Shown: positions 1-6,765, counted from the first letter of the stretch. The stretch is DNA of 8,807 nucleotides from Actinomycetospora sp. (GCA_025925615.1 JAICLN010000169.1:1-8807), one strand, 5' to 3'. Numbers and translations are program-made. Notes: generated by a model not told the origin, from the letters alone.

Positions 1-242
1 ACATCGTCACCGAAGAGCCCTACGACGAGCTCCCCGACCCCCTCGCCCCCGGCTACGGCCCGTACTCACCACCCAGCGACGACGCGCCACCACCACCGCC
101 CCCGGTGCCGTTCGCCCCCCGCCGCACCCGCGACGGCCGCCTCACCGACACAGCCCGCGACGCCTTCGCCCGACGACAACGACGCCGCCGCCAGGCAGAG
201 CGACGACCACAGCGCCGCTACGACGGCGACCCCGACTTCTGA
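1..242 (+). CDS. C-terminal fragment of an unidentified protein with a Pro-rich then Arg-rich tail
   Basis: An open frame enters from the left edge (first full codon at position 3) and ends at the TGA at 240-242, leaving about 79 residues. The visible part has an acidic stretch (EEPYDELPDP), a Gly/Tyr/Pro segment, a run of prolines (APPPPPPVP), then a basic region rich in Arg and Gln, ending in YDGDPDF. No catalytic motif is visible. Charged, Pro-rich tails of this kind occur on actinobacterial HNH/DUF222-type proteins among others, but nothing here proves that. CGA and CAA codons are more frequent in the tail than in the genes to the right, so its history may differ. The frame is probably coding because its composition is protein-like up to a clean stop, followed by a 91-bp gap before the next gene. 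Confidence 0.5.
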   Translation, partial: IVTEEPYDELPDPLAPGYGPYSPPSDDAPPPPPPVPFAPRRTRDGRLTDTARDAFARRQRRRRQAERRPQRRYDGDPDF

Positions 243-333
243 CGTCTGCGGCGCCACTCCCTGCGGACCCCTCGTCGCGGAGCACAGCGGGACTGCCAGA
301 CTTGTCGATCACGTGCTTCGAGGGGGGGAACCA

Positions 334-972
334 ATGAGCATCGGCACTGCGGTGCGCGCGCGTCTCGGTCGTCTCGAGACCCCGGCCGCCGACGCCTACC
401 GTTCGCTGTTCATCGACCTGGAGAACTTCGCCGACGACCTGGCGACCCGGGTCCCCGCGGTGCGACGGGTACTCGAGATCGGGTGCGGCGACGGCTCGAC
501 GGCCGATCGGCTGCACCGCGTCTACCCGGACGCCGACTACGTGGGGATCGATGTCGCGCCCGAGCCGGGTAGACGCTTCACCGGGAACCCGCAGCAGGCC
601 TCGTTCGCGTCAGTGACCTCGGCCGAGCTGCGAGCCGCTGAGCCCGAGCCGTTCGACCTGGTCGTCATCGTCGACGTGCTCCACCACATCCCCGAGGAAG
701 CGGATCGGCGCGGAGTGCTCGCCGACGCGGCGGCGATGGCCCGTCCCGGGGCGACCATCGTGATCAAGGAATGGGCCTCCGACGGCGGACCCGCGCACCC
801 GTTGGCCTGGTTCGCCGACCGCTACATCTCCGGCGACCGCACCGTTCGGTTCGGGAGCACTCCCTACCTGCGTGAGCTGGCCACCACGGCCCTGCCGGAC
901 TGGTCGCACGCCTGGTCGGGGTGGGTCCGGCCGTGGCGCAACAACGTGCTGCTCGCGCTGCACCGGAGTTAG
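334..972 (+). CDS. class I SAM-dependent methyltransferase (small, standalone)
   Basis: A 212-residue Rossmann-fold methyltransferase. Motif I is VLEIGCGDG (residues 46-54), the acidic residue at the end of strand 2 is D73 in YVGIDV, and the strand-4 region is DLVVIVDVLHHI (108-119), followed by a strand-5 segment ending IVIKEW. These show a SAM-binding domain of the Methyltransf_11/25 type; the substrate cannot be read from sequence. I chose the ATG at 334 because a G-rich Shine-Dalgarno run (AGGGGGGG, 321-328) lies 5 bases upstream; an in-frame GTG at 313 has no such site. No signal peptide or membrane segment is seen, so it is probably cytoplasmic. The gene converges on the galactofuranosyltransferase gene, with only 18 bases between the stops. 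A role in modifying an envelope glycan or lipid is possible from context only. Confidence 0.88.
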   Translation: MSIGTAVRARLGRLETPAADAYRSLFIDLENFADDLATRVPAVRRVLEIGCGDGSTADRLHRVYPDADYVGIDVAPEPGRRFTGNPQQASFASVTSAELRAAEPEPFDLVVIVDVLHHIPEEADRRGVLADAAAMARPGATIVIKEWASDGGPAHPLAWFADRYISGDRTVRFGSTPYLRELATTALPDWSHAWSGWVRPWRNNVLLALHRS

Positions 973-979
973 GGCCCCT

Positions 980-995
980 GCTGAACGAGCTCAGC
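980..995. terminator. short hairpin between convergent genes, possible bidirectional terminator
   Basis: GCTGA (980-984) and TCAGC (991-995) form a perfect 5-bp stem with a 6-base loop between two converging stop codons, overlapping the stop of the leftward gene. There is no U-tract on either side and the stem is short, so this is only a weak candidate for transcript ends. Confidence 0.25.
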
Positions 996-2868
996 CCACC
1001 CCGAAGAGGCGGCGCCAGTTCTCCTCGCCCACGAGGCGCGGAACGGCCTCGCGCCACCGCACGGCCGCCGCGTCGCCCTCGCGTACGAGGCGCCACAGCA
1101 CCCGGGCCCCGTCGAGCCCGAGACGCTTGAACGCCTCCGGGTCGCGCTGGCGCACCCGCACGCCGGCCTGGCCCGCGTCGGTCACCGCGACCCGGTCGAA
1201 CAGCGACACATGCCACCAGTGCGCCTCGCCCGCGCCGACCGCGCCCACCGGGTGCGGAACCCGGCCGAGGGCCTGCTGCACGAGGCGCTTCGCCATCACG
1301 AGCCCGGTGCGCGACGGCTCGCTGCCGGACCGCACGATCGGCATGTCGCTCGCGCCGAGCCCGGGTGCCTCGTCGACGGGGTGCATGACCGTCTCCGGGT
1401 ACGACGAGCGCTCGCCCCGGATGCGGCTGGTCGCGGCGACGCCGCCGTCGTCCAAGACCGACGGTCCGACGAGGAAGTCCTCGACCGCGCGGATCAGGGT
1501 CGCCGCGAGCCCGTAGTTCATCGACACCAGGTAGCGCCCGAGCAGGTCGCCGAGGGTGGCGGCGACGTGGCGCACCGGGAACCCGCTGTGCAGCGCCGAG
1601 GTGATCATGGCGTTGCGCAGGTTGAAGTACCGGTGCCAGTCGTCCCAGTCCTTCCACGGGAAGTCCGCGTGCCACAGCCCGGCGCCGGGCAGCGTCACGG
1701 TCGGGACGCCGAACGCACGGCCCCGGTAGCTGTACTCGACGTCGTCCCACTGGAAGAACAGCGGGAGCGGGTAACCCATCGACCGCACGACCTCGACCGG
1801 GATCAGGCACGACCACCAGCCGGTGTAGCCGGCGTCGACCCGGCGGTCCTGGACGTTCTTGGTGCCGTCCGGGAGGTAGGAGGTCACGTCCGACTCACCG
1901 ACCGCACCGGGCGCGACGTGACCGTTCGTCAGGTCCTCGAGCACGGCGTACTCGGCGCCGGCGAGGACCTGGGTCGGGTGGAGCAGGTTGAGCATCTGGG
2001 CCCCGACGATCGTCGGGTGCGCCGTGTACTGCGCGAACGCCGCGAGCCGGACGACGACCTCGGGCTCGCAGCGGACGTCGTCGTCCATGAACAGCGCGTC
2101 GGTGGGCACGTCGCCGGCCGCCGTGACGACCTCGTGCAGTCCGCGGGTGAAGCCGCCCGAGCCGCCGAGGTTGGGCTGACGCAGGTAGCGCAGCGTCGGG
2201 CCCATCGACTCGCGGACCTCGTCGAACGCCGCCCGCGACTCGACCGGGTCCGTGCCCTGGTCGACCACGATCACCCGGTCGAGGAGGCCGAGGGCCTCCC
2301 GGTCGTCGGCGAGGGCGGTGAGGGTCGCGGCGCAGTCGTCGGCGCGGTTGTGGGTGCAGACGACGACGCTGGTGTGCCGCGTGACGGCAGGCGCCTCGAC
2401 CGTCCAGCGGGCGTCGTGCAGGAGCAGCTCGGCGTCGTCGGTGACGATCTCGATCCACAGCCCGCCGCCGTCGAGGAAGCGGTCCAGCCGGGCCTCGAGC
2501 CGGACGTCCTCGGCGCGGGCGTCGTGCACCGCGACGGTCCGCGGCACTCCGTTGGTGTCCGAGGCGCGCAGCATCACGCGCCCCGCGCCGCTGATCCGGC
2601 CCTCGAAGCGCACCGAGCGGCCGGTCGTCCAGCGCTGCCAGTAGGAGGCGGGGAAACGGCCGAAGTAGGTGTTCGTGCTGACCCGTCCGAACGCCCCGAC
2701 GCGGACGTGGCGCCGGCGTCGTTCCGCGTGCCCCGCGAGCACCTCGACGTAGAGCTCGTCCGGGATCTCGGTGGACGGACCGGTGAACAGCCCGCGCTGC
2801 ACGAGCAGGCGCCCGGGCGGCGCGTCGGCGCCGGAGGTCGTCGTCGTCACCGTCTGCACGTCCGTCAC
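991..2868 (-). CDS. glfT2: galactofuranosyltransferase GlfT2 (arabinogalactan galactan polymerase)
   Basis: About 625 residues, close to the 637 of M. tuberculosis GlfT2 (Rv3808c). It matches that family along its length. The N-terminal beta-sandwich carries FPASYWQRW (72-80). The GT-A domain contains QPNLGGSGG (231-239), the metal-binding FMDDDV (DDD at 262-264), GWW (350-352), the catalytic-base region WDD (374-376) and LWH (His 400). The C-terminal module contains VRQRDP (572-577). The known family enzyme uses UDP-galactofuranose to polymerise alternating beta-1,5/1,6 Galf on a lipid-linked acceptor at the cytoplasmic membrane face. All catalytic motifs are intact. The frame is open to an ATG at 2967, but that extension is a basic, low-complexity leader. 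I prefer the GTG at 2868, 11 bases after GGGGAGAGG (2888-2880); GTG 2880 is too close to that site. It is divergent from a LicD/LicC-type operon, which suggests a shared wall-glycan theme. Confidence 0.93.
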   Translation of the reverse strand: MTDVQTVTTTTSGADAPPGRLLVQRGLFTGPSTEIPDELYVEVLAGHAERRRRHVRVGAFGRVSTNTYFGRFPASYWQRWTTGRSVRFEGRISGAGRVMLRASDTNGVPRTVAVHDARAEDVRLEARLDRFLDGGGLWIEIVTDDAELLLHDARWTVEAPAVTRHTSVVVCTHNRADDCAATLTALADDREALGLLDRVIVVDQGTDPVESRAAFDEVRESMGPTLRYLRQPNLGGSGGFTRGLHEVVTAAGDVPTDALFMDDDVRCEPEVVVRLAAFAQYTAHPTIVGAQMLNLLHPTQVLAGAEYAVLEDLTNGHVAPGAVGESDVTSYLPDGTKNVQDRRVDAGYTGWWSCLIPVEVVRSMGYPLPLFFQWDDVEYSYRGRAFGVPTVTLPGAGLWHADFPWKDWDDWHRYFNLRNAMITSALHSGFPVRHVAATLGDLLGRYLVSMNYGLAATLIRAVEDFLVGPSVLDDGGVAATSRIRGERSSYPETVMHPVDEAPGLGASDMPIVRSGSEPSRTGLVMAKRLVQQALGRVPHPVGAVGAGEAHWWHVSLFDRVAVTDAGQAGVRVRQRDPEAFKRLGLDGARVLWRLVREGDAAAVRWREAVPRLVGEENWRRLFGVG

Positions 2869-3039
2869 GGCCTGGAGCACCTCTCCCCGATCAGCCACGC
2901 CCGCGGATCGCCGAGCGCGTCGTCTGCGTTCCCGCAGGGTAGGAGAACGGCTCCGTGCCGCGAGCACGGCGTCGCCGGCGGGTCTTCCGGACGGGGGTTA
3001 ACGCACGGCCAACTCCGGGCGGGTCGTACCGTGCCCGAC
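2869..3039. promoter_or_regulatory. divergent promoter region between glfT2 and the LicD-type operon
   Basis: About 170 bp separate two divergent starts, so both promoters should lie here. Rightward, TACCGT (3027-3032) fits the actinobacterial -10 pattern TANNNT and would place transcription start about at the ATG at 3040, giving a leaderless or nearly leaderless message; no good -35 box is seen at standard spacing. Leftward, TACCCT on the minus strand (near 2934-2939) is a possible -10, and GGGGAGAGG (2888-2880) is the likely ribosome binding site of glfT2. A perfect inverted repeat CCGTGC-N5-GCACGG sits at 2953-2969 and could be an operator. All are predictions by eye. Confidence 0.4.
2953..2969. 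repeat. inverted repeat in the divergent intergenic region (possible operator)
   Basis: Arms CCGTGC (2953-2958) and GCACGG (2964-2969) are perfectly complementary around a 5-base centre (CGCGA). It lies roughly midway between the two divergent starts. In DNA this rich in GC, short repeats arise easily by chance, so the regulatory reading is tentative. Confidence 0.3.
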
Positions 3040-4560
3040 ATGGGTGCGACGGATGCTGCGGAGTCTGTCGCCGTGGCACGCCGCCTCGAGGCCGACCGCG
3101 AGGCCATCCGTTTCGTCCCCCCGCCCGGGTGCACCGCAGGCGCCGTGGACGTCCTCCTCGACGGACGCCGGGTGTGGTCGTTCCGTCTCGAGACCGCCGA
3201 GGAGGCGCCCGGGTCGTCGCCCGAGGGCCACCGCGTCGTCCCCTGGCCCACCGCGATCCTCGCGGCGCTGCGCGGCTCCGCCGAGGTCGCGCTGCGGGGC
3301 GTCGCCGACGACGAGGTGTGGGCCCGGGCCGAGGTCGCGTTCACCCCCGACCCGGGCCGGGTGGTGTTCGCCGACGAGCACGGCCGCGACCTCGTGGTCA
3401 ACAAGTGGGACCGGGCGGGCCGTGTCCTCGACGACCACGACGAGTCGATCGTGGTGCGCCTCCTCGACCACGCGGACGAGGTCCGCGCCGTCCTGGAGGA
3501 CGAGCTCGGGTTCGACGTGTTCGTCACCGGTGGGACGCTCCTGGGGCCGGTCCGCGACGGGCACCTGATCGGTCACGACGACGACGTCGACTTCGCCTGG
3601 GTCAGCCGCCACGCCCACCCCGTGGAGGTCGCGCGGGAGGGCTTCGCCCTCGGGCGAGCGCTGCGCAGTGCTGGTTTCGACGTCGTGCGCCACTCCCCGG
3701 GCCATCTGCAGATGCACTTCGAGTACCGGGGTCTGTCCGACCACTACGTCGACGTGTTCGCCGGCTGGTTCGCCGACGGCTGGTGGCACCAGGTGTTCTG
3801 CATCCGCCACCCCGCGGACCGGGAGGACCTCCTCCCCGCGGTGCCGCTGCGGGTGGAGGACCGCGACGAACCGGCGCCGCGGTCGCCGGAGATCCAGCTC
3901 GAGGCCAACTACGGCCCGGACTGGCGCGTGCCGGACCCGGCTTTCCGCTTCGACACCGCCCTCGCGACCCGCCGCCGGTTGGAGAACTGGTTCCCGGGCC
4001 TCAACGGGGGTCGGGACGACTGGGAGGACGTGCTGCGCGACGAGCGCCACGACGGCGCGCCGCGCCGCTCCGGCGCCTCCTGGATCACCGAGCGCCTCGA
4101 CCCCGACGTGCCCGTGCTCGACCTCGGCTGCGGCAACGGCGCCCTCGCCCGCGAGCTCGCGACAGCGGGTCACGAGACGCTCGCCGTGGACTGGGCGCGG
4201 GACGCGGTCGCGGCGATCCCGGCATCGACGCGGCTGTCCACACGGGTGCTGAACCTCTACGACCCGCGGACCACGATTGCGTTCGGCGCGGAGGTCGCCG
4301 CGCGGTGCCTGCCCTGGGCCGTCGTGGTCCGGCGCGTCGTCGAGGGTCTCGGCCCCAGCGGCCGGCACCACCTGTTCCGCCTGCTCTCGATGACGCTGCG
4401 CCGGGGCGGTCGCGCGTACCTGGAGGTCGCCGACGGCGGCGAGCCGGTCGAGCACCTCCGCGCCGAGGCGGCGCAGCACGGCCTGCGGGTCGAGGAGACC
4501 GCGCGGGTCGATCGGGAAGTGGTGACGAGGATGGTGATGGCGTGGACGCCGCGCGGGTGA
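3040..4560 (+). CDS. LicD-like phosphotransferase fused to a C-terminal SAM methyltransferase
   Basis: A 506-residue, probably cytoplasmic protein with three parts. Residues 1-155 are an unassigned N-terminal region (VDVLLDGRRVWSF and similar beta-strand-like segments). Residues about 156-315 are LicD/Fukutin-like: TGGTLLGPVRDG (163-174) and the acidic HDDDVDFAW (179-187) match the nucleotidyltransferase-fold active site, followed by YVDVF (236-240) and the typical late motif YGPDWRVPDP (291-300). Residues about 345-503 are a class I methyltransferase with VLDLGCGNG (359-367). Known LicD proteins transfer phospho-alcohols (phosphocholine in pneumococcus) from CDP-linked donors to teichoic acids or glycans; here the donor may be made by the LicC-like and dehydrogenase genes downstream. 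The start is ATG 3040, supported by a -10 element 7 bases upstream; GTG 3031 is a less likely alternative. The long open frame upstream (from 1210) is antisense to glfT2. The 3' end overlaps the next gene. Confidence 0.85.
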   Translation: MGATDAAESVAVARRLEADREAIRFVPPPGCTAGAVDVLLDGRRVWSFRLETAEEAPGSSPEGHRVVPWPTAILAALRGSAEVALRGVADDEVWARAEVAFTPDPGRVVFADEHGRDLVVNKWDRAGRVLDDHDESIVVRLLDHADEVRAVLEDELGFDVFVTGGTLLGPVRDGHLIGHDDDVDFAWVSRHAHPVEVAREGFALGRALRSAGFDVVRHSPGHLQMHFEYRGLSDHYVDVFAGWFADGWWHQVFCIRHPADREDLLPAVPLRVEDRDEPAPRSPEIQLEANYGPDWRVPDPAFRFDTALATRRRLENWFPGLNGGRDDWEDVLRDERHDGAPRRSGASWITERLDPDVPVLDLGCGNGALARELATAGHETLAVDWARDAVAAIPASTRLSTRVLNLYDPRTTIAFGAEVAARCLPWAVVVRRVVEGLGPSGRHHLFRLLSMTLRRGGRAYLEVADGGEPVEHLRAEAAQHGLRVEETARVDREVVTRMVMAWTPRG

Positions 4561-4910
4561 GGGCGGGCCTGGTGGGCGGCGTCCGGTCGGTCGTGACGCG
4601 CGGCCCGGTGATGCGAGCCCGACGGCTCGCCGGCCGGGCCGTGATGCCCGAGGTCGCGCTCCTGCGCGACGAGCTCGCGGAGCTGCGGGGCACGATCGCG
4701 CGGCTGGGCGACGACGTGGCCGCCCTCGCGGCCGAGCGGGAGCGGCTGGCGGAGCGGGTCGAGGTCCTCGACGCCGACCTCGACGAGGCCCGGCGGCTCA
4801 ACGTCCGGCTGGCCGAGCTCACCGACCTCGTCACCGAGGTGGTGCTCCCGCTGCACGACCGGGAGATCGACATCGAACGTCTGCGCCCGCACGACACCGA
4901 GCCCCAATGA
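4557..4910 (+). CDS. small coiled-coil protein in the LicD-type operon
   Basis: About 117 residues. A basic N-terminus (VRAGLVGGVRSVVTRGPVMRARR) is followed by a long heptad-like helix with Leu/Val at regular spacing (from PEVALLRDELAEL to LDEARRLNVRLAELTDLV), then a short tail VVLPLHDREIDIERLR. No enzyme motif, signal peptide or membrane segment is visible. The GTG at 4557 overlaps the previous stop as GTGA, typical of translational coupling; GTG 4542, with GAGG at 4527-4530, is an alternative that adds five residues. Short coiled-coil proteins of this look occur near actinobacterial glycosyltransferase genes, but I cannot name the family with certainty. A scaffold or membrane-docking role for the flanking enzymes is inference. 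Coding is supported by the tight packing and by the strong third-position GC bias. Confidence 0.75.
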   Translation: MRAGLVGGVRSVVTRGPVMRARRLAGRAVMPEVALLRDELAELRGTIARLGDDVAALAAERERLAERVEVLDADLDEARRLNVRLAELTDLVTEVVLPLHDREIDIERLRPHDTEPQ

Positions 4911-4912
4911 TC

Positions 4913-4919
4913 GGGGAGG
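4913..4919 (+). promoter_or_regulatory. ribosome binding site of the LicC-like gene
   Basis: GGGGAGG lies four bases before the GTG at 4924. It decides this start, because the gene otherwise lacks an ATG in frame nearby. It is the clearest Shine-Dalgarno sequence inside the operon; the preceding and following genes appear to rely on stop/start overlap. Confidence 0.7.
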
Positions 4920-4923
4920 CACC

Positions 4924-5664
4924 GTGATCGGGCTGGTCCTGGCGGCCGGCGCGGGCCGTCGGCTGCGGCCCTACACCGACTCCGTCCCGAAGACCCTGGT
5001 CCCCGTCGACGGCACGACGACGATCCTCGACGTCTGCCTGCGCAACCTCGCGGCCGTCGGGCTGCGCCACGTCGTCGTCGTCATCGGGTACGCCCGGCAG
5101 GCGGTGGAGGTGCTGCGACCCGAGCTCGAGCACCGGCACGGCGTCGACCTCGAGCTCGTCGTCAACCCCCACGCCGAGGACCGCAACAACGCGTACTCGC
5201 TGTGGACCGCGCGGGAGTACCTGCGCGAGGGCGCGATGCTCGTCAACGGCGACACCGTGCACCCGCCGAGTGTCGAGGAGACGCTGCTGGCGCGTCGGGA
5301 TCCGGACGGCGCGGGGGTGCTGCTCGCGCTCGACACCGAGAAGCGCCTCGCCGACGAGGAGATGAAGGTCGGCGTCGACGAGCAGGGCTACCTCGCCCGG
5401 ATCACCAAGCAGATGGCGCCGTCCGAGGCGGCCGGGGAGTACATCGGCGTCTCGCTCATCGAGCCGGGCGCCGCCGAGCCGCTCGCGGACGCACTGCAGG
5501 CCACCTGGGAGCGCGACCATGGGCTGTACTACGAGGACGGGTACCAGGAGTACGCCGACCGCGGCCGACTCGTGCGGCCGGTGCCGCTCGGCCCGACCAC
5601 GTGGGTCGAGGTCGACGACCACGCCGACCTGGCCCGGGCGCGGGACGTGGCGTGCCGCTGCTGA
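4924..5664 (+). CDS. LicC-like nucleotidyltransferase (CTP:phospho-alcohol cytidylyltransferase type)
   Basis: A 246-residue cytoplasmic NTP transferase. The nucleotide-binding signature LAAGAGRRLRPYT ends in PK (residues 6-23). NPHAEDRNNAYSLW (81-94), the metal-binding VNGD (107-110), KVGVDEQGYLARITKQM (148-164), EYIGVSLI (172-179) and WVEVDDHADLARA (227-239) are the pattern of the LicC phosphocholine cytidylyltransferase branch rather than of long glucose-1-phosphate thymidylyl- or uridylyltransferases. The likely reaction joins CTP and a phospho-alcohol to give a CDP-alcohol and pyrophosphate. Which alcohol is used cannot be read from motifs; the adjacent glycerol-1-phosphate dehydrogenase makes sn-glycerol-1-phosphate a reasonable candidate, with phosphocholine or a sugar phosphate as alternatives. 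It follows the coiled-coil gene by 13 bases and overlaps the next gene by 13, so co-transcription is very likely. Confidence 0.88.
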   Translation: MIGLVLAAGAGRRLRPYTDSVPKTLVPVDGTTTILDVCLRNLAAVGLRHVVVVIGYARQAVEVLRPELEHRHGVDLELVVNPHAEDRNNAYSLWTAREYLREGAMLVNGDTVHPPSVEETLLARRDPDGAGVLLALDTEKRLADEEMKVGVDEQGYLARITKQMAPSEAAGEYIGVSLIEPGAAEPLADALQATWERDHGLYYEDGYQEYADRGRLVRPVPLGPTTWVEVDDHADLARARDVACRC

Positions 5665-6716
5665 GCCGGATGCTCCTCGCCCCCCTCGAGGTCGACATCC
5701 GGCCGGGGGCGGTCGACGGTCTCGCGCGCCTGCTCGCCGACCAGCGCATCTCCGGCGGGGGGCAGGTGGCGGTCGCCGTCGGTCCCGGGCTGGGTGAGGA
5801 GATTGCGGACCGGCTCGCCGCCACGCTGGCGACGGCGTCGGTGTTCCGCGTGGACGGCGGCTCGGTGGACGAGGCGGTCCGGCTGCAGGACGCGGTCCGG
5901 GCCAGTGGACGCGGCTTCGACGCCCTCGTCGGCATCGGCGGCGGACGTACCCTCGACGTCGCGAAGTACGCCGCGACCCGACTCGGCCTCCCGATGGTCT
6001 CGGTGGCCACGAACCTGGCCCACGACGGCGTCTGCTCCCCGGTGTCGTCGCTGGACACCGAGGTCGGCAAGGAGTCGTTCGGGGTGTCGATGCCGATCGC
6101 GGCCGTCGTCGACCTCGACTACGTGCGCCGCGCCCCCGCCGAGATGGTGCGCTCGGGTGTCGGCGACGTCGTCAGCAACCTCTCGGCCATCGCCGACTGG
6201 GAACTGGCCGGCCGGGAGCGCGGCGAGCGCGTCGACGGACTGGCCGTGTCCTTCGCGCGCCTCGCGGCGGAGTCGGTGCTGTACCACCCCGGCGACGTCG
6301 ACGACCCGGGTTTCCTCGTCATCCTGGCCGAGGCCCTCGTCATGTCGGGCATCGCCATGACGGCGGCCGGGTCGAGCCGGCCCTGCAGCGGCGGCGACCA
6401 CGAGATCCTCCACGCCGTGGACCGGCTCTTTCCCGGGGCCGGGCAGCACGGGGAGCTCGCGGGTCTGGGCGCGCTCTTCGCCGCGTCGTTGCGCGCGGAC
6501 GGGGAACGGTCGGTCGCCGACCTCGAGACGTGCCTGCGCCGCCACGACCTGCCGTGCCACCCGAAGGACGTCGGGCTGACGACCGAACAGTTCGCGCAGG
6601 CCGTCGAGGCCGCGCCCGCGACCCGCCCGGACCGCTACACCGTCCTGGAGCACCGTGCCCTGGACCGGGAGGGCATCGAGCGCGCGGTGGCCGCCTTCGC
6701 GGAACGGCCGCTCTGA
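5652..6716 (+). CDS. sn-glycerol-1-phosphate dehydrogenase family protein (EgsA/AraM-like)
   Basis: A 354-residue member of the iron-containing alcohol dehydrogenase/dehydroquinate synthase superfamily, in the glycerol-1-phosphate dehydrogenase branch. Visible motifs are the NAD-binding loop GIGGGRTLD (94-102), TNLAHDGVCSP (120-130, compare SHDGIASP in archaeal enzymes), SGVGDVVSNLSAIADWELA (168-186) with probable metal ligand D172, SSRPCSGGDHEILH (241-254) with H250, and QHGELAGLG (265-273) with H266. The three metal ligands D, H and H are all present. Characterised members reduce dihydroxyacetone phosphate to sn-glycerol-1-phosphate with NAD(P)H: in archaea for lipid backbones, in Bacillus (AraM, Ni-dependent) for a glyceryl phosphate lipid. 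I chose GTG 5652 because its N-terminus (PLLSRML) resembles the usual actinobacterial form; ATG 5670 is six codons shorter. It is the last gene of the operon. Confidence 0.9.
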   Translation: MPLLSRMLLAPLEVDIRPGAVDGLARLLADQRISGGGQVAVAVGPGLGEEIADRLAATLATASVFRVDGGSVDEAVRLQDAVRASGRGFDALVGIGGGRTLDVAKYAATRLGLPMVSVATNLAHDGVCSPVSSLDTEVGKESFGVSMPIAAVVDLDYVRRAPAEMVRSGVGDVVSNLSAIADWELAGRERGERVDGLAVSFARLAAESVLYHPGDVDDPGFLVILAEALVMSGIAMTAAGSSRPCSGGDHEILHAVDRLFPGAGQHGELAGLGALFAASLRADGERSVADLETCLRRHDLPCHPKDVGLTTEQFAQAVEAAPATRPDRYTVLEHRALDREGIERAVAAFAERPL

Positions 6717-6729
6717 TCACGATCCGACC

Positions 6730-6759
6730 TTGAGCGGGACCGGACGGCCCTGGTTCGAT
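6730..6759 (+). promoter_or_regulatory. predicted promoter of the 158-residue protein gene, leaderless geometry
   Basis: TTGAGC (6730-6735), an 18-base spacer and TTCGAT (6754-6759) resemble -35 and -10 boxes. Counting from the -10, transcription would begin at 6766, the A of the ATG. No Shine-Dalgarno sequence precedes that ATG, which fits a leaderless transcript. The -10 is imperfect. Confidence 0.4.
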
Positions 6760-6765
6760 CCGCGC

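Noticed and set aside
2869..2967. N-terminal extension of glfT2 to the ATG at 2967
   Set aside because: The extra 33 residues are a basic, low-complexity leader not found in known GlfT2, and a ribosome binding site supports the GTG at 2868.
1210..3039. Long open frame on the plus strand running into the LicD-type gene, giving an apparent 1116-residue protein
   Set aside because: It is antisense to glfT2, whose motifs are unmistakable; the translated part is low-complexity Arg/Gly/Val/Asp sequence, as expected for an antisense frame in GC-rich DNA. The real gene begins at 3040.
2998..4479. 493-residue minus-strand open frame opposite the LicD-type gene
   Set aside because: It has no recognisable motif and mirrors codons of a well-supported gene on the other strand.
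5529..6653. 374-residue minus-strand open frame opposite the dehydrogenase gene
   Set aside because: The plus strand encodes an intact G1P dehydrogenase with all motifs; the minus frame is Arg/Gly/Val-rich shadow sequence.
6708..6737. CCGCTC and GAGCGG arms around the end of the dehydrogenase gene as a terminator
   Set aside because: The 18-base loop is long, the arms are only six bases, there is no U-tract, and the right arm overlaps the likely -35 box of the next gene.
6751..6765. GGTTCGATCC, resembling a tRNA T-loop
   Set aside because: No acceptor stem, anticodon arm or D-arm can be formed around it; it coincides with a likely -10 box.
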